Below are positions 1-8,545 of a stretch of 17,922 bases of DNA, one piece after another. Source of the DNA: Planctomycetota bacterium (GTDB lineage Bacteria > Planctomycetota > UBA8742 > SKZP01); assembly GCA_007127275.1 (NCBI GenBank), contig SKZP01000105.1:1-17922 (forward strand), given 5' to 3'. How positions within the stretch are numbered: position 1 is the stretch's first letter; every line of letters starts with the position of its first letter. Below the pieces are notes generated by a model. It had not been told where the DNA came from. It ran no database searches and saw only the letters and a program-made list of their open reading frames with translations. The position numbers were made by a program, and so were the translations under genes.

Positions 1-1026
1 CACCTCGAGCGTCGCCGGCTTTGCCGAGCGCGGCATGGGCTCGGGCTCGGCCCTCTCCGGCACCGCGGCCACACCCGCCGGGCGGTGGCTCTCGCCGCTT
101 GCCTCCGGCTCCTCGCCGGCCAGTCCCTCCAGCGCTCGCTCCGCCGCCTCGCGCGCCTCGGGGCACGCCTCGTCGAGCATTTTCAGCACGCTCGTCATGC
201 TGCGCGGGCGGTCCGCCGCGTCCCGCTCAATCATCGCGAGCATGGCCGACTCGAGCTTCGGCGAAATCTCCGAGCGACGCTTGCGCGGCTTGTCGAACTT
301 GTTGTCCATCCGCCGGCGCAGAATCTCAATGGCGCTCTTGCCAACGATCGGCGGCTCGCCGCACAGCAGGTGATACAGCGTCGCCCCCAAGGCGTAGATG
401 TCGGCGCGGTGGTCCACCTGCTCGGCGCTCCACTGCTCGAGCGGCATATACATTGGCGTGCCGAGGATCTGCTGCGTCTGCGTGATCGTCAGGTCCTCGT
501 TTTCGACGCGGCGGGCGAGGCCGAAGTCCGCAATGCGCAACAAGCCGTCGCGGCCGAGCAACAGATTGTCCGGCTTGATGTCGCGGTGGATGATCCCCTC
601 GTTGTGCGCGTATTCGAGGCCGGAGGCCGCCTGGCGCACCCAGCAGACCGCGTCGACCAACGGGACCGCTCGCTTGGCTCGGGCAAACCGCCGCAGCACC
701 TGCTTGAGCGACTTGCCGTCCACGCGCACCATCACCATGAAATACTTGTTCTCTTCGAGCCCGAAGTGGATCACCGGCACAATGTTCGGGTGGTCCAACT
801 CGCCGGCGCGCTGCGCTTCGCGCACAAAGCGCTTGAGCGCGTCCTTCGACTCGGTCTGCTTCTTCGGCAGCACCTTGATGGCATACTCGTGCAACAGCCC
901 CACATGCATGCCGAGGTAGACCGCGCCCATCCCCCCCTCGCCGAGCTTGTCCAGCAGCCGGTAGGAACCGATCATCTGCCCCACGAGCGAATCCTGGGGC
1001 TTTTCTTGCTGCGCAGCGGAGGACAT
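1..1026 (-). CDS. Hanks-type Ser/Thr protein kinase (3' end cut by window edge)
   Basis: I translated 342 residues on the minus strand; the frame is still open at base 1, so the C-terminus is missing. The protein is a eukaryotic-like kinase that would phosphorylate Ser/Thr on cytoplasmic partners. Visible kinase motifs, in order: glycine loop LGEGGMGAVY (about 28-37), VAIK-type lysine in AIKV (K51), helix-C glutamate near E70, catalytic HRDIKPDN (147-154), DFG (167-169), activation segment GTPMYMPLEQW (189-199, taking the APE position) and DIYALG (209-214). After about residue 285 the sequence becomes rich in Ala, Glu and Pro, a typical juxtamembrane linker. A transmembrane helix and sensor domain may follow outside the window. 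The ATG at 1026 is preceded by GGAGAG at good spacing. It lies 140 nt downstream of spoVR on the same strand, so co-transcription is possible. The kinase fold is certain; the substrate is unknown. Confidence 0.95.
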   Translation of the reverse strand, partial: MSSAAQQEKPQDSLVGQMIGSYRLLDKLGEGGMGAVYLGMHVGLLHEYAIKVLPKKQTESKDALKRFVREAQRAGELDHPNIVPVIHFGLEENKYFMVMVRVDGKSLKQVLRRFARAKRAVPLVDAVCWVRQAASGLEYAHNEGIIHRDIKPDNLLLGRDGLLRIADFGLARRVENEDLTITQTQQILGTPMYMPLEQWSAEQVDHRADIYALGATLYHLLCGEPPIVGKSAIEILRRRMDNKFDKPRKRRSEISPKLESAMLAMIERDAADRPRSMTSVLKMLDEACPEAREAAERALEGLAGEEPEASGESHRPAGVAAVPERAEPEPMPRSAKPATLEV

Positions 1027-1166
1027 CCGGCTCTCCGAAACAAGGACGGGATCCGACGCTCTAGAGTAGTCGAGAGTCGCGCCGAGGGCTAGTAGGCCGC
1101 CAAGATTGATCCCGTGGGTGTGCGGGTGACCAACAAACCAACCTGCAATCCCGGGAGTTCGTGCGC

Positions 1167-2687
1167 TTACGGCAGGCCGTCGGTTTCGTGGACGGCTTCG
1201 CCGTCGTGAGTGATAAGCTTGGGGATGCCGTCAAACTCGGTGGCTAACGTGATGGGGCGGTTCCAGATGCGCTGCAGGTGCTTGAGCGTGTCGACGGCGT
1301 AGTCGCGGCGCATGTCCACACCGAGGTGCTTGTGCCAGAGAAGCAACTCGCCGCGATTGCGGAAGTTCGCGTCGCGCACGTACACGAACGGCTGACCGAA
1401 GTTGGTGAGCTGGAAAAGCAGCTTTTGCTTCACCGCCTCGAACTCGCGGCTGGAGATGACGTTGCGGCCAATGGACTCATGGTACTCGTAGGCGAAGAGC
1501 TTGCGCCGCTCGCAGAACTCCTCGGTGAGAAACTCCTGAATGAAGGTGACGTCGTTGTAGTGGGCGCGCACCTCAAAGATTTTCTCGCGCCCCTTCATCG
1601 CACCGGTATCCCAATTCGCCTTCGCTTCGAGGTCGTCGCATTCCTCCCAGGCTTTGCCGTGGCGGCCGGTATCCCAGCGGTATTCAATGTCGCGCAACAG
1701 CTCGAGGCCGAGCTTGTACGGGTTGAGGGCACCGCCGCCGGCCATGGTGCCCGCGTGCATCTCGGCGAATTGCAGAATCTCCGAGGCGTCGCAGGCCTTC
1801 TCCGTCATGATCTTGCTGTGCCAGTAGCTTGCCCAGCCCTCGTTCATGATCTTTGTTTGCCGTTGCGGCGCGAAGTAGTAGGCCTCGTCGCGTACAATGC
1901 TTAGAATGTCGCGTTGCCACTCGGTCAGTGGCGCGTACTCAATGAGGAACTGCAGCACGTCCTTTTCGTCGCGCTCCGGAAAGCGCTTCGCCTTGAGGCG
2001 CGCTTCCTTGAGGCGCTTGCGCTCCTCTTCGAGATGCGTCGGCGGATTGATGTAGTGGTCCATGTAGTCCTTCGCCTCGAAGCGGTGGACCTCAATCTGC
2101 TCGTCGTCGTCGTCTTCCTCCGACGGGCTTCGACGCTGCTCCTCACGCACCTTCGGCGGTCGCGGCTTCTCCACGAACGGCAAGAACGGATCAATCAGGT
2201 TGTCAATGGAGAGGCAGGCGTCGAGGAAGCGCTCCACGCGTTCAAGTCCGTAGCGGTCAATGTAGCGCTTGATGCGGATGGCGTGGTTGGCCATCCGGTC
2301 GACCATCCGCCGGTCGGTGTGCTTGAACCAGGCGTTGTTCTTGAAAAAGTCGCTGTGCGCGTAGACGTGCGCCATGACGAGCTTCTGGGCGACGAGTTCG
2401 TTGCCGCGCATCAGAAAGGCGTAGCACGGGTCGTTGTTGATCACGAGCTCGTAGATTTTGCTCACCCCGTAGGTGTAGCCCTTCGAGATCTGGTCGTAGG
2501 TCATGCCGTGCGACCAGTGCGGGTAGCGCGTCGCGAAACCGCCGTAGGCGGCAATCTCGTTGACCTCGTCGTGGTCGACAAGCTCGAAGATGGTGTCGAA
2601 AAAGTCGAGTCCGAAGTCGCGGGCATACTCGCGAATCCGGTCGTTCCACTCGCGCAATTCGGGGGTGAGGGTCGTATCAATCGACAT
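1167..2687 (-). CDS. spoVR: SpoVR family protein
   Basis: The protein has 506 residues, the normal size for SpoVR/YcgB. Landmarks of the family are all present: AAYGGFATRYPHW (47-57), SKGYTYGVSKIYE (68-80), VINNDPCYAF (82-91), QKLVMAHVYAHSDFFKNN (101-118), IMNEGWASYWHSKIM (280-294) and LNPYKLGLEL (321-330). An acidic stretch (EEDDDDEQ, 190-197) sits in the middle linker. SpoVR affects spore cortex formation in Bacillus. In other bacteria it belongs to a stress-linked set with PrkA/YeaG kinase and YeaH; its biochemical activity is not established. Neither prkA nor yeaH is visible here. The downstream neighbour is instead an unrelated Hanks-type kinase. I chose the ATG at 2687 (protein starts MSIDTTL) because family alignment begins soon after; a TTG at 2756 would add 23 atypical residues. 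No strong Shine-Dalgarno site precedes the ATG. Confidence 0.95.
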   Translation of the reverse strand: MSIDTTLTPELREWNDRIREYARDFGLDFFDTIFELVDHDEVNEIAAYGGFATRYPHWSHGMTYDQISKGYTYGVSKIYELVINNDPCYAFLMRGNELVAQKLVMAHVYAHSDFFKNNAWFKHTDRRMVDRMANHAIRIKRYIDRYGLERVERFLDACLSIDNLIDPFLPFVEKPRPPKVREEQRRSPSEEDDDDEQIEVHRFEAKDYMDHYINPPTHLEEERKRLKEARLKAKRFPERDEKDVLQFLIEYAPLTEWQRDILSIVRDEAYYFAPQRQTKIMNEGWASYWHSKIMTEKACDASEILQFAEMHAGTMAGGGALNPYKLGLELLRDIEYRWDTGRHGKAWEECDDLEAKANWDTGAMKGREKIFEVRAHYNDVTFIQEFLTEEFCERRKLFAYEYHESIGRNVISSREFEAVKQKLLFQLTNFGQPFVYVRDANFRNRGELLLWHKHLGVDMRRDYAVDTLKHLQRIWNRPITLATEFDGIPKLITHDGEAVHETDGLP

Positions 2688-2896
2688 AACCGTTTGTCGT
2701 CCAAGGATTGCAAGTACTACGTGCCGCAATGCGCCCGCCGCTGCCGGACTACCCAATGAAACGAAGCAACCGGCTCTGCGACGGCCGCCTCGCCAGCACC
2801 CCAGTATACCCTCGCGGCGGCGCCGTTACGACGGGGCACGCTGGCAGCACCCTCCCGGGGCCGCGCATCCCCAAGTTGTGGATATTGCCGTAGCCG

Positions 2897-2967
2897 CCCT
2901 ACGGGCTTCGCCCCTGGGGCGAAGCAGGAACTCTGGGTACGACCCACGGGCGAAGCCCGTGGGCTTG
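2897..2967. repeat. REP/BIME-like inverted pair A
   Basis: The right unit (2941-2967) is a perfect 9-bp stem, CCCACGGGC / GCCCGTGGG, with a GAA loop at 2952-2954. The left unit (2897-2920) is a degenerate copy in the opposite orientation containing ACGGGCTTCGCCC. A 20-nt spacer separates them. The T-rich stretch after the right stem (2965-2973) makes it look like a terminator, but no plus-strand gene ends here, so I read it as a repeat. Confidence 0.8.
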
Positions 2968-3181
2968 TTTTTTATTCGACCGCACCATTAAGGAGGCATG
3001 GACGGCTTTCGGAGGCGTAGCCGGACCAAGTTCGCGCAACCAGGGGGCTGCTTGCCGCAGTGGCGGAGCGCGCGTTGCCTGCGGCGGTTGGTGGTTTCGT
3101 CGCGGGGTGCTGGCATCGGCGCGAGATGACGGTATACCGGTACGACCTGCAAACGTGCGTGCGGTTGCGAAACGGATGGAC

Positions 3182-3186
3182 GGAGG
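3182..3186 (+). promoter_or_regulatory. Ribosome binding site that sets the citrate-synthase-like start
   Basis: GGAGG lies 5 nt before the GTG at 3192. Neither the in-frame GTG at 3060 nor the ATG at 3126 has a comparable site, so 3192 is preferred. Confidence 0.65.
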
Positions 3187-3191
3187 TGAAC

Positions 3192-4280
3192 GTGACAGGC
3201 CGTGGAAATGACGAACCCTCGGGCACCCCTTCCTTGGACGGGGTCTGGCATGCGGAGGCGCTGCCGGCGGCGCTGCGTTCCACGGTGGGCGCGGGGCTTT
3301 CCGGAGCCGTAGCCGGGGGGACGCGGGTGGCCTGGCTGGATCCGCAAACGGGCGAGGTCGGTTATCACGGCCATGCGCTGGCCTCGTTGCGCGGCATGGA
3401 ACCGGATGCGCTTGCGTACCTGTTGCTCACCGGCACGCGTCCTGACGCCGCGGACGCCACCGACTCCGCATGGGCAGCGGCCCGGCAGGTGATGGTCGAG
3501 GCGGCGCGGTTGCCCGGCGAAGTGATTGAGTGGTTCGCGCTGACCGAGTCCCGCGACGACCCGCTGAAGGTGCTGCGCGCGGGCCTCTCCCTTGTCGGCT
3601 GTGCCGATGAAGAAGCGGGGAGTCGCGCCGAGTCGCCCCTTCCGTTGCACGCGGCCATGCGACTGCTTGGACACGTTGCCGGGCTCGTCAAGCTTCGAAG
3701 CCGCCGCCAGTTGGGGCATCCGCTGCAGCGCGAATGGGAAGCGAACATGGGCCTGGGCGAGCGCTTGCTGACGGAGTCGCGCATGTTGCCGCCGACGCGG
3801 CAAGAGGTGAGCCTGTTCAACGACACGGTGCTCGCGCTTGCTGACGGCGCACTCACCGCCGGGGCCTTCGCCGGCTTGGTCGTCGCAAGTTGCGAGGCGG
3901 ATTGGCACGCCGCGGTCGTTGCCGCGCTTTCCGGTTTCGAGGGAGAGTTGCAGTGGCCTTCGGCAAAGCGCGAGTCGGCGCCGGATGCACGCCGAGATCT
4001 GCTGCGGGAGGTGCTGCACGAACTCGAGGCGATGAACGGCCCAGCGAGTGCGAGAGATGACGCCGCCGGGCAAGGCGCGACGCTCACCGAGCTAGGCTGC
4101 GAGGCGCTTCGGCGGCTTCAGGTTGCCGAGCCGTTGATTGGATGCGTGTATGTCTTCGCGCGCAGCCTCGGCCTCGTGAGCCGCCTTTACGAGCAGTCGA
4201 GCGACAACCGCATTTATCGTCCGCTGGCCGGCTACACGGGCCCCGCTCCGCGCAGCGTCGCTCCGCTTGCACAGCGGTAA
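3192..4280 (+). CDS. Citrate-synthase-fold protein, catalytic residues lost (probable pseudoenzyme)
   Basis: The protein has 362 residues from the GTG at 3192. Citrate-synthase architecture is clear throughout. The N-terminal GLSGAVAGGTRVAWLDPQTG...GYHGHALASL (35-66) matches the small N-terminal beta hairpin. It is followed by AYLLLTG (75-81) and DPLKVLRAGLSLVG (123-136). The VVASCEADWHAAVVAALSGFEG stretch (230-251) matches the helix after the active-site histidine. The C-terminal EQSSDNRIYRPLAGYTGP (334-351) matches the family's DNRLIRPRAEYTGP ending. The catalytic positions are not conserved. The HADHE motif reads LADGA (216-220), putting Gly219 at the catalytic His. GPLHGGAN reads GELQWPSA (251-258), with Gln254 for His. 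The GFGHRVY...DPRA loop with the catalytic Asp is absent, shortening the region around 280-310. Condensation of acetyl-CoA with oxaloacetate therefore looks impossible. A regulatory, acyl-CoA-binding or scaffold role is inference. Confidence 0.8.
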   Translation: MTGRGNDEPSGTPSLDGVWHAEALPAALRSTVGAGLSGAVAGGTRVAWLDPQTGEVGYHGHALASLRGMEPDALAYLLLTGTRPDAADATDSAWAAARQVMVEAARLPGEVIEWFALTESRDDPLKVLRAGLSLVGCADEEAGSRAESPLPLHAAMRLLGHVAGLVKLRSRRQLGHPLQREWEANMGLGERLLTESRMLPPTRQEVSLFNDTVLALADGALTAGAFAGLVVASCEADWHAAVVAALSGFEGELQWPSAKRESAPDARRDLLREVLHELEAMNGPASARDDAAGQGATLTELGCEALRRLQVAEPLIGCVYVFARSLGLVSRLYEQSSDNRIYRPLAGYTGPAPRSVAPLAQR

Positions 4281-4319
4281 TGCGCGCGGCCTTGCCGCCA
4301 GCCGTCGAGCGGAGGGAGC

Positions 4320-4390
4320 CAAGCCCACCGGCTTCGCCCGTGGTCGAAGCCCGAAACAGGTGCGACCTACGGGCGAAGCCCGTGCCTGGA
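4320..4390. repeat. REP/BIME-like inverted pair B
   Basis: The left unit (4320-4345) reads as the reverse orientation of the family (CACCGGCTTCGCCCGTGG core). The right unit (4364-4388) is forward (GACCTACGGGCGAAGCCCGTG). The spacer is exactly 18 nt. The pair lies in the 262-nt gap between the citrate-synthase-like gene and obg, both on the plus strand. Confidence 0.8.
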
Positions 4391-4479
4391 ATGAACGACC
4401 TTTTTCCAAATGAAGATACGGAGCGTTCAAGCAATGCTCGCAAGCTCGCTGCGAATTGGTAAGAGGGGCGTCGCCGTAG

Positions 4480-5712
<1,233 letters not shown>

Positions 5713-5958
5713 AATGGTGACCTCCCGTCGGCTCCGAAATTCCAAGGGCACCGACTGCGTCGCAGGGCTTCGGTTCATCCGCAGGGAAAAAGCAACATTC
5801 GAAAGCGACCGTCGTGTCCGAGGTGGCTTTCGCATGTCGGGCTGCTTCGTCGGTACGAGGTGGACCGGGCGGTGGCATGCGGCGGTGCGACGTGAAAGAA
5901 TCTCGGCCTCGCTGGGTCGGTGGTACGGCCGGAGAGATACGAAGGGGCGAAGGTGCGT

Positions 5959-6771
5959 ATGCTCGAGTTCATTTCCTCGCTGCTCGACGGAGCTGCGGAC
6001 ATTCTGGAGAAGTACCGCGGTCGCATGACGGGCGGGGACATTGGCTTTAAGTCGCGCCGCGACCTAATCACCGTCGCCGACAGCGAGAGCGAGCGCTACA
6101 TTGTGGAGCGCATTCGCGAGCGCTTTCCCGACGACTCCATTTATGCCGAGGAAGAAGAGCGGCAAACGCGTGACCCGAGCCGCTGGTGGTTCGTCGACCC
6201 GCTCGACGGGACAATCAATTTCGCCCACAATCTGCCGATGTACGGCATCTCCGTTGCACTGTGGGAGCGTGGCGACATGCGCTACGGCGGCATCTACGCC
6301 CCGGCGCTGGAGGAGAAGTATCTGGCCGAGGCCGGGCAGGGGGCGTACAAGAACGGCACACGCATTCACGTTAGCGACACCACGGAACTTGCCGACGCCC
6401 TCGTCGCGACCGGCTTCAGTTACAACCGCTTGGAGCTTACGAACAACAACGTGGAGGCGCTTGCGTACTACCTGATGCGCTGCCGCTGCATCCGCCGTGC
6501 CGGCGCCGCGTCGCTGGATCTCGCCTGGCTCGCCGCGGGCAAGCTCGACGCCTTTTGGGAGGCCTACCTCGGGCCGTGGGATGTCGCTGCGGGCCTCGTG
6601 TTGATCCGCGAAGCCGGCGGTCGCGTCAGTGACTACCAGGGGGGAGAGGACTACCTGTTCGGCGAGAACTTCGTGGCGAGCAACGGCCGGCTGCACGACG
6701 AGTTCGCCGGCAATCTGCCGCCGCTCGACCCCGGTACTGCGACCCGTTTTACGCCCCCGGAGATGCGCTGA
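5959..6771 (+). CDS. Inositol monophosphatase family phosphatase
   Basis: The protein has 270 residues, the usual size. It is a Mg2+-dependent, Li+-sensitive-type phosphomonoesterase. The motifs are intact: DLITVAD (35-41), the acidic metal site AEEEE (63-67), WFVDPLDGTINFAH (77-90) with D80 and D83 as metal ligands and T85 for the attacking water, and GPWDVAAGLVLIREAGG (205-221) with metal-binding D208. The substrate cannot be told from sequence; candidates are myo-inositol-1-phosphate, histidinol phosphate, fructose-1,6-bisphosphate or a sugar phosphate. I chose the ATG at 5959 because it has an AAGG site just upstream and matches the family start. A glycosyltransferase-like gene begins only 21 nt after the stop, so the two are probably co-transcribed, pointing to sugar or polyol phosphate metabolism for surface glycans. 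The 246 nt upstream hold no feature I can support. Confidence 0.93.
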   Translation: MLEFISSLLDGAADILEKYRGRMTGGDIGFKSRRDLITVADSESERYIVERIRERFPDDSIYAEEEERQTRDPSRWWFVDPLDGTINFAHNLPMYGISVALWERGDMRYGGIYAPALEEKYLAEAGQGAYKNGTRIHVSDTTELADALVATGFSYNRLELTNNNVEALAYYLMRCRCIRRAGAASLDLAWLAAGKLDAFWEAYLGPWDVAAGLVLIREAGGRVSDYQGGEDYLFGENFVASNGRLHDEFAGNLPPLDPGTATRFTPPEMR

Positions 6772-6792
6772 CCCTCTGCACGACAACGCCGG

Positions 6793-8265
6793 ATGAGCGA
6801 GACCGACCGCCTCGAATATGTGCACGCGCTAACCGACGCCATCCTCGCGTGGACACAACGCGAGACGGCGCGGCGTCCACGGGTGTTCCACTACGGCAAC
6901 GCCGACTTGACCGGGGCGGTGCGCCGCGTCGCACATTTCGAGCTTGTGCGCCACGACCCGCTCTACCGCGCCTTTCGCGGCGAGCCGTTCGCGGGGTCTT
7001 TGCCGTTGCGCTTTCGCTGGCTGCGCTCCGTCGTCGAGCACGTGCTGGCGAGGCGGGTGCCGTGCCGGCAACCGCTTGCGCAGTACGCCTGGGATACGCT
7101 CGCCGGTGCCGCACCGTGGCTGATGCGCTACCGCCACTGGCGGCAGCGCTCCTTCGCGGCTCGCCACCACGAACCCCGCGAGCGGCCCCGCGTCGTCTTC
7201 TACGCCGTCACGCCGAAGATGTACCGGTATCTGCGCCCCCTGGCGCAGGCGTTGCAACGGCGTGGCGAGCCCTACGCATTCGGCACCGCCTTCGGCATGC
7301 GCGCCGACTTTTACCTCGCGCAGCGTCAACCCTGCCTCGCCGGGGCCGCCGGCCGCTCACGCAGCTTTCGTCGCCGCCACCCCTCGCTGCGACAACTGCG
7401 CTTCTTCTACGACCGCATCTACGCCGAGCTCGCACGCGCGCGCCCGGCCTGCGTGGTCGTTTGCGAAGGCTGCCACTCCACCGACTCGCTGGTCGCCGAA
7501 GCGGCCCGAGAACTCGGCATCCGCTCAGTCTGCCTGCAACAGGGCTGGGCGCCGAAACGGGTCGTCAACTTTATGGATATGTGCTTCGACCGCTTCGTCA
7601 CCTGGGGGGAAGGCTTCGCCGAGCACCTGCGGCCGCTCAACCCCGAACAACGCTTCAGCCCGCTAGGCAGCCACATCCTCCCGGCCGGCGCCGCGCTCGA
7701 GGAAACCTGGAACCGGCTCGACACGCCCGAGCGCCGAGCGGTCGCCGTCGCGCTGCAGCCGGACGTCAACGCCATACCTGCCGGCACCAGCCGTGCAATG
7801 CTCGAGATGACGGCACGCGTCGCGGCAGCATACCCGTCGCAACACGTTCTCGTGCGCGAGCACCCCAACCGCGGGGTGAGTGACGACGAGCGAGCCCTGC
7901 TGGATGGCTTTGCGAACGTGAGCTGGAACGACCCGAACGAGATACCGTTGTGCGACTTTCTCGCGCAGTCCGCGGTCGTCGTCGCCCTTTCCTCGACCAC
8001 GTTGCTCGAGGCCACGGTCGTTGGCGCCGTGCCGGTCGTGGTAAACCTACGCCCGAACCAGCGCCACAACCCCGACCTGCACGCCGCGGGCGCCGGCCTC
8101 CAAGCGGAAGGCATCGCCGAGGCCGAGCGGTTGATTGCCCGCCTGATTACCGACGACGCGTACCGCCGCGCCTTCCGCGCCCCCATGCGTCGCTTCGCCG
8201 CCCATTACTTCCGCCAAGACGGCGACCCGCTAAGCCGCATTCTCGACCACCTGCTCGAGCAATAG
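6793..8265 (+). CDS. GT-B-like glycosyltransferase / glycerophosphotransferase-type protein
   Basis: The protein has 490 residues, is Arg-rich and shows no membrane segment. Two Rossmann-like halves are visible. The first runs from PRVVFYAVTPKMYRYLRPLA (132-151) to VVVCEGCHSTDSLVAEAARELGIRSVCLQQGW (221-252) and FDRFVTWGEGFAEHL (265-279). The second contains VAVALQPDVN (317-326), HVLVREHP (351-358) and the late SAVVVALSSTTLLEATVVGAVPVVVNL (393-419). A QxGW step after a conserved Ser/Asp-rich loop, and a late S-S-T-T-L-LEA segment before a PVV strand, are typical of the GT-B donor-binding half in CDP-glycerol glycerophosphotransferases and capsule-type transferases. The first 130 residues match nothing I recognise. 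The position 21 nt after the phosphatase suggests a role in glycan or polyol-phosphate transfer. The precise donor and acceptor are unknown. Confidence 0.65.
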   Translation: MSETDRLEYVHALTDAILAWTQRETARRPRVFHYGNADLTGAVRRVAHFELVRHDPLYRAFRGEPFAGSLPLRFRWLRSVVEHVLARRVPCRQPLAQYAWDTLAGAAPWLMRYRHWRQRSFAARHHEPRERPRVVFYAVTPKMYRYLRPLAQALQRRGEPYAFGTAFGMRADFYLAQRQPCLAGAAGRSRSFRRRHPSLRQLRFFYDRIYAELARARPACVVVCEGCHSTDSLVAEAARELGIRSVCLQQGWAPKRVVNFMDMCFDRFVTWGEGFAEHLRPLNPEQRFSPLGSHILPAGAALEETWNRLDTPERRAVAVALQPDVNAIPAGTSRAMLEMTARVAAAYPSQHVLVREHPNRGVSDDERALLDGFANVSWNDPNEIPLCDFLAQSAVVVALSSTTLLEATVVGAVPVVVNLRPNQRHNPDLHAAGAGLQAEGIAEAERLIARLITDDAYRRAFRAPMRRFAAHYFRQDGDPLSRILDHLLEQ

Positions 8266-8323
8266 CGACGGACGTGGGATGGCTGCTCGGCTCGGGAACC
8301 GCGCATTGAGATCCGCAATTTCA

Positions 8324-8393
8324 GGCCCACGGGCCTCGGCCCGTGGGTCCCACGCATTGACGGATGCGACCCCCGAGCCGCGCCCCGGGGACC
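8324..8393. repeat. REP/BIME-like inverted pair D
   Basis: The left unit (8324-8349) is a near-perfect hairpin, CCCACGGGCC (8326-8335) against GGCCCGTGGG (8338-8347). The right unit (8368-8393) is a diverged forward copy (GACCCCCGAG...CCCGGGG). The spacer is exactly 18 nt. The left hairpin could also act as a factor-dependent transcription end for the upstream gene, but no T-tract follows it. Confidence 0.75.
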
Positions 8394-8456
8394 TTTCCGG
8401 ACTCCAAGTGGCTAGTTTCGTTCTCGGTGATTCGTAGATTTCCCAACCCACAATCC

Positions 8457-8484
8457 TTGACATAAAGGCGCACCGGGGTACGGT
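8457..8484 (+). promoter_or_regulatory. Possible sigma-70-type promoter for the LemA-domain gene
   Basis: A perfect -35 hexamer TTGACA (8457-8462) is followed after 16 nt by TACGGT (8479-8484), a poor -10. Transcription would begin near 8491, leaving a leader of about 55 nt. The Shine-Dalgarno GGAG at 8536-8539 is 6 nt before the ATG at 8546. Confidence 0.35.
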
Positions 8485-8545
8485 TGTCTACCCCCCCTCA
8501 CCCCTCAACCTCTCTCGGAAGCGCGGCCACCATCCGGAGCGTGGC

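Larger units (their letters stand above)
2688..3191. other. Divergent intergenic region between spoVR and the citrate-synthase-like gene
   Basis: About 500 nt lie between the two divergent gene starts. The region must carry promoters for both directions, but I see no convincing -35/-10 pair. It holds one head-to-head palindrome pair (2897-2967) and a 15-nt word at 3011-3025 (core GGCGTAGCCGGA) that recurs at 14729-14740. An open frame continues upstream of 3192 to a GTG at 3060, but its extra 44 residues look non-coding: they are Arg/Trp/Cys-rich and lack a ribosome binding site. Confidence 0.5.

Noticed and set aside
85..1092. Long plus-strand open frame across the kinase gene
   Set aside because: It is an antisense shadow of a GC-rich gene; the minus frame contains all kinase motifs in order.
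1914..2759. Long plus-strand open frame opposite spoVR
   Set aside because: Its Val/Leu-rich product is the reverse-frame reflection of the conserved SpoVR sequence, which is unequivocal on the minus strand.
2943..2973. Hairpin plus T-rich tract resembling an intrinsic terminator
   Set aside because: No plus-strand gene ends upstream, and the same hairpin recurs at other sites without the T-tract. It fits the repeat family better.
2998..3129. Short open frame with a perfect AGGAGG directly before its ATG
   Set aside because: The AGGAGG is only 1 nt from the ATG, too close for initiation. The 43-residue product is Arg/Ser-rich with no recognisable pattern and overlaps the shared intergenic word.
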